A stretch of DNA of 48,521 nt from Gemmatimonadota bacterium. Lineage in GTDB: Bacteria > Gemmatimonadota > Gemmatimonadetes > Gemmatimonadales > GWC2-71-9. Within the stretch, counting starts at the first letter, position 1; each line of letters starts with the position of its first letter. A program made the position numbers and the translations under genes. Location: NCBI GenBank assembly GCA_024641735.1, contig JAHECN010000006.1, positions 1-48,521 of the forward strand, given 5' to 3'. This document shows, one piece after another, positions 45,011 to 48,521 of the stretch. Below the pieces are notes generated by a model. The model did not search any database. It was not told where the DNA came from and saw only the letters and a program-made list of their open reading frames with translations.

Positions 45011-47151
45011 TAGAACCATCTCCCCACCCTCAAATACAGCGCCTTCCGCCCCGCGTCGTTCCAACCGTATTCGACCTGGACCGGGCCGAGCGGGGTGTCG
45101 CTGCCGACCCCGGCCCTGACCCCCAAGAGCCAGCCGCCTCGGCCAAAGACGCCGCCTCGACCGAGACCGCCCGCCGAGGCTCCAGTGAGGGAAAGGGGAA
45201 GGTCTCCAATGGCAGCGCGGCCAACCGCCCCAACAACTCGTACGCGGAGTGGCCCAGCGACCTCCTGAGAGAGCGCCAACGAAGCGAACGCCTCGCGGTC
45301 CCCGCGGCGTTCACCGATGTGGAGACCGGGGAAGCCCTCTGTGCCGCCGAGGGGGAAGGTGAGCGAAACGGGAACCCCTTCGCCCAGCCCCAGCCTGAAG
45401 TGCGGCTCGATCCGGAGCGGTCCCACCTCGCGAAGCAGGTGCGCCTCAAGCTTCAGCCAGTGGTAGTCCGGTGCCCACCCCGCCTCGGCGCCAATGCGAC
45501 TTCCCTCGTCCGGGGCAATGCGCTCCATGGCGAGGCGAGCGCCGAGCGCCTGACCGTAGCGTTCCGTGCCGGTGACCAGCGCGTGGTCCCGCCATGCGCG
45601 CGCCTCGCCCATGAGGGCGAGACGCAGTTCGCGACCGAGGAAACGCTCCACGCCGAGGGTGGCCACCGCCTCACGGAGATCGTCGGCTTCGAGTTCGACG
45701 CCGTCGCCATCAAAGCGTCGGATGTCATGCGCGCGCAGCGTGAGTGTGGCGACAGGGGAAAAGGTCGGCCTCCCGAGCAGCGTTTGTCGGCGTGCGGTGA
45801 GTCCCAAATCACGTTCAAAACGTCCGAGTGCGAGCACCGCCGAGCCCTCGACACGGATGGCCGGGAAGTTCCGATCCAGCAGCCCGGCCCACACGCGTCC
45901 ACCGAGTTCAGTGTCATACGCGAGACCAATGCCCGCAGTCCGGCGCGGGAGTGGGCGCACCGCCGGCCGGAAGGAGACGGTGTCGCCGTTGCCGCTCGGG
46001 AAGAGCCAGAGGTCGTTGAAGATTTCGCGCTGCCCGATCGTCGTGAGTTGTACCTGCAGTGCCCGCTCGTCGAGCGCGGTCGCGCCGTCGAGTTGCAGGA
46101 GTCGTTGCACCAACGTGAACTCCGACGGATTCATCGCAGCGCCCGAGATCCCCGCGAAGCGCCTCGGCACGGTGACGGGAGGGACGACGGCAGGCGTGGT
46201 CGGGCGACACTCCCACTGGCGAAGCATCGAGTCGCCAGCCGCACGCCCGAGACGAATCAGGGAGTCCACCGCTTCCGGGGAAAAGTCCAGCGCACGGAAC
46301 CCGTCAACATCAGAGCGAATCCAGAGGTCGTCGGAGCCCAGAGAATCCGCGGGTTGCCGGAAGAGCCAGTTCAAGAGCCGGTCCGCAATCACCAGCGGTG
46401 ATTCGAGGTCGAGCGCGTCGGCGGGCCGCTCCGTCACATCGCTCACGATGACGCGCGTCGCACCCGCCGAGCGCGCCACGCCGACAGGAATGTTCGCCGA
46501 GAGCCCGCCGTCGGCGAGAATCGCGTCACCAACCCGCTGTGGGGTGAACACGAACGGGATCGCGATCGACGCACGGACGGCCTGTGCCAAATCGCCACCG
46601 GCGAGCGCCACGACTTCGCGACCCTGGAGATTCGTCGCCACCACGCGCAGCGGAATCGGGAGTCGATCGAAGTCGCCGCGCGCCAGCAGGTTGCCTCGCA
46701 GGAAGGCGATGTTGAGGGCCGCGTTCATTTCCTGCTGGCGCACGGTGGAGCTCTGCAACTGAAACCCCGACGCCCCTTCCTCCCACAAGACCAACGGAAG
46801 CAGGCCGCGCCATGCCGCCGGCCCACGCGCCGCACGCGCACCGAAGAACTCGCGACGCGACATGGTGCGCGCGATCGAATCAATCTCTGCGGCGCGATAT
46901 CCCGACGCGTACAGCGAGCCGATCATCGCGCCCATTGACGTGCCGACGATCAACCGTGGCCGAACCCCTGCGGCCTCCAGTGCCGCGATCACACCAACAT
47001 GCGCCAGACCCTTGGCACCGCCCCCGCTCAACACGAGCGCGTCAACTGCGGCTCGGCACGACGTGACAACACCATCCTGCGCAACCAATCGGCTCTGGTG
47101 GGCGCTGAACAGGAGGACGCCGAGCAGGGCTCGGACAACGCGAAGAGACAT
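45010..47151 (-). CDS. patatin-like phospholipase with C-terminal outer-membrane beta-barrel-like region
   Basis: ALVLSGGGAKGLAHVGVI; VGTSMGAMIGSLYASGY; DGGLSANIPVGVARS; C-terminal repeated amphipathic strands ending YLRVGRWF. Confidence 0.9.
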   Translation of the reverse strand: MSLRVVRALLGVLLFSAHQSRLVAQDGVVTSCRAAVDALVLSGGGAKGLAHVGVIAALEAAGVRPRLIVGTSMGAMIGSLYASGYRAAEIDSIARTMSRREFFGARAARGPAAWRGLLPLVLWEEGASGFQLQSSTVRQQEMNAALNIAFLRGNLLARGDFDRLPIPLRVVATNLQGREVVALAGGDLAQAVRASIAIPFVFTPQRVGDAILADGGLSANIPVGVARSAGATRVIVSDVTERPADALDLESPLVIADRLLNWLFRQPADSLGSDDLWIRSDVDGFRALDFSPEAVDSLIRLGRAAGDSMLRQWECRPTTPAVVPPVTVPRRFAGISGAAMNPSEFTLVQRLLQLDGATALDERALQVQLTTIGQREIFNDLWLFPSGNGDTVSFRPAVRPLPRRTAGIGLAYDTELGGRVWAGLLDRNFPAIRVEGSAVLALGRFERDLGLTARRQTLLGRPTFSPVATLTLRAHDIRRFDGDGVELEADDLREAVATLGVERFLGRELRLALMGEARAWRDHALVTGTERYGQALGARLAMERIAPDEGSRIGAEAGWAPDYHWLKLEAHLLREVGPLRIEPHFRLGLGEGVPVSLTFPLGGTEGFPGLHIGERRGDREAFASLALSQEVAGPLRVRVVGAVGRAAIGDLPLSLTGASAGGLGRGGVFGRGGWLLGVRAGVGSDTPLGPVQVEYGWNDAGRKALYLRVGRWF

Positions 47152-47254
47152 CCCGGAAACGTAACGGACGGCATGCCGCGAGGGGGCATCGGTGACGTGG
47201 TCTTTGCCGCCCCCCTTGCGCATCAGGAGGGCGTGTTTCTACACTCTCCGGTCA

Positions 47255-47276
47255 GCGCGGGACACTCACCCCGCGC
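47255..47276 (+). other. 5-prime UTR hairpin upstream of ferredoxin gene
   Basis: GCGCGGG-N8-CCCGCGC. Confidence 0.6.
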
Positions 47277-47311
47277 AATCACCCGGCGCTGTCCGGAGGA
47301 GTGCTCGCTCG

Positions 47312-47578
47312 ATGCCGTACATCATTACCGACGCCTGCATTGGCGTGAAGGACCGCGCCTGCGTTGATGTCTGCCCCGTCGACTGCATCTACGAGGGGGA
47401 GGATCAACTCTACATCCACCCCGACGAGTGCATTGACTGCGGCGCCTGTGAGCCGGAGTGTCCGGTCAGCGCGATCTACCCGGAGGAGGATGTCCCCGCG
47501 AACCTCCAGGAGTTCATCACGATCAATCGAGACGTCTTCGACTCGGACGACCCACCGGGACGGCCGAAGCAGAAGTAA
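47312..47578 (+). CDS. ferredoxin family protein (7Fe/8Fe type)
   Basis: [57 protein letters not shown] at 47295. Confidence 0.95.
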   Translation: MPYIITDACIGVKDRACVDVCPVDCIYEGEDQLYIHPDECIDCGACEPECPVSAIYPEEDVPANLQEFITINRDVFDSDDPPGRPKQK

Positions 47579-47596
47579 CGATCCGAGATGCAACGA

Positions 47597-47628
47597 GAGG
47601 CCCCCGGAGCCAAAGCTCCGGGGGCCTC
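47597..47628 (+). terminator. intrinsic terminator downstream of ferredoxin gene
   Basis: GAGGCCCCCGGAGC-CAAA-GCTCCGGGGGCCTC perfect 14-bp stem followed by TTTATT. Confidence 0.93.
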
Positions 47629-47791
47629 TTTATTGGCAGGATAACTACTGTCTGGCGGAGACGAAGGGTGATGTATCGTCAGGGACGCCACCCTCTGATA
47701 CGCAACCACGTCCGAAAAAGTTGCGATGCACTCGGCACGGGCCGGAGCAATACACCGAGTAGATTCCACCCAACGCCAACCGGAGGCATGG

Positions 47792-47965
47792 GTGACCCCG
47801 AAGACCGACTATATCCGTCATACCGCCAAGCTGACTCGGCAGCTCGCCCTCGAAGCTGAGGTGGGACCTCCTCCCCAACTGACCGCCGAATACTGGAAGG
47901 CGCTGGCAAGGGCCCTCGAGCAGATCGCGGACGGCATTGAATCCACTTCCAAACGGAAGGACTGA
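47792..47965 (+). CDS. hypothetical small protein (57 aa), GTG start
   Basis: GGAGG SD then GTG: MTPKTDYIRHTAKLTRQLALEAEVGPPPQLTAEYWKALARALEQIADGIESTSKRKD; stop immediately before the next GTG. Confidence 0.6.
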   Translation: MTPKTDYIRHTAKLTRQLALEAEVGPPPQLTAEYWKALARALEQIADGIESTSKRKD

Positions 47966-48521
47966 GTGACCATACGCCTGGTGGATCGACCCGACACCTT
48001 TGCCGCCCTCCTCGCCGAGGTCGCGGGTGCGCCGTTGGTGGCCTTGGACACTGAGGCCGCCTCGTTCCACCGGTATCATGACCGCGTCTACCTGGTGCAA
48101 CTCTCGACCAGGGACATCACCGCGGTCATCGACCCCTTGGGCGTCGGTGACCTGACCCCGATCGGGACGCTCCTCGCCGATTCCGGCATCGAAACGATCT
48201 TCCACGACGCCGACTACGACCTGCGGCTCTTCGACAAGGAATTCGGCTTCCGGGCCAAGAGCCTCTTCGACACCCGGATTGCCGCTCAATTCCTGAACGA
48301 GCCGGGGATCGGCCTGGGCGCCCTCCTTGAGAAGTACTTCAAGGTCAAGGCAGACAAGCGTTTCCAGCGCGCGGACTGGTCGGCACGGCCACTCACCGGG
48401 CCGATGCTGGAGTACGCGGCAGGCGACACGGTACACCTTTGTGAGTTGCGAGACATACTCCGTGGTCAATTGACCGATGCCGGCCGGCTCGAGTGGGTCG
48501 CCGAGGAATTCGTCCTCCTCG
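47966..48521 (+). CDS. ribonuclease D-like 3'-5' exonuclease, partial at window edge
   Basis: Own translation (not in the ORF track): MTIRLVDRPDTFAALLAEVAGAPLVALDTEAASFHRYHDRVYLVQLSTRD...IFHDADYDLRLFDKEFG...SLFDTRIAAQFLNEPGIGLGALLEKYF...KRFQRADWSARPLTGPMLEYAAGDTVHL. Confidence 0.92.
   Translation, partial: MTIRLVDRPDTFAALLAEVAGAPLVALDTEAASFHRYHDRVYLVQLSTRDITAVIDPLGVGDLTPIGTLLADSGIETIFHDADYDLRLFDKEFGFRAKSLFDTRIAAQFLNEPGIGLGALLEKYFKVKADKRFQRADWSARPLTGPMLEYAAGDTVHLCELRDILRGQLTDAGRLEWVAEEFVLL

Noticed and set aside
45319-46762. 360-aa and 398-aa plus-strand ORFs
   Set aside because: Antisense shadows of the patatin/beta-barrel gene

Overview
High-GC bacterial chromosomal window. The gene content resembles Gemmatimonadota, but that is inference from memory and not proven here. 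Nearly all genes lie on the minus strand. Main blocks: (i) a partial GH95-like glycosidase at the left edge and a membrane protein with an HExxH motif; (ii) an oxidative carbohydrate module made of a Gfo/Idh/MocA oxidoreductase, three GMC oxidoreductases carrying a CxxCxxCxxxC motif, two gluconate-2-dehydrogenase-subunit-3-like proteins with Tat-like signals, and three Tat-signal TIM-barrel isomerases, plus an AraC regulator; (iii) LVIVD/DUF305 genes; (iv) a translationally coupled operon of an SPFH protein, a membrane protein and a small HExxH protein; (v) a BMP/nucleoside-type ABC importer with an embedded Nif3-like gene; (vi) parB-parA-[two parS sites]-mnmG; (vii) a CocE/NonD hydrolase bracketed by directly repeated structured elements; (viii) a NatAB-type ABC exporter; (ix) a complete sufR-B-C-D-S-U operon followed by a bacilliredoxin; (x) a patatin/beta-barrel protein, a ferredoxin and a partial RNase D. 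The most unusual signals are non-coding. First, a set of intergenic short repeats with different sequences (GTCGTGA, ATGGATG, GGAGAAC/AGAGAAC, GGGAACA, TTTCTCC-like) shares a 7-bp period and usually occurs as inverted pairs. One copy is embedded in frame inside an ABC ATPase, and others form the C-termini of SufU and an ABC permease. Second, a three-copy, roughly 110-350 bp intergenic element has strong nested stem structure, one compensatory base-pair change, and an apparently clean loss of one module in one copy. No rRNA, tRNA, CRISPR array or transposase gene was recognised.
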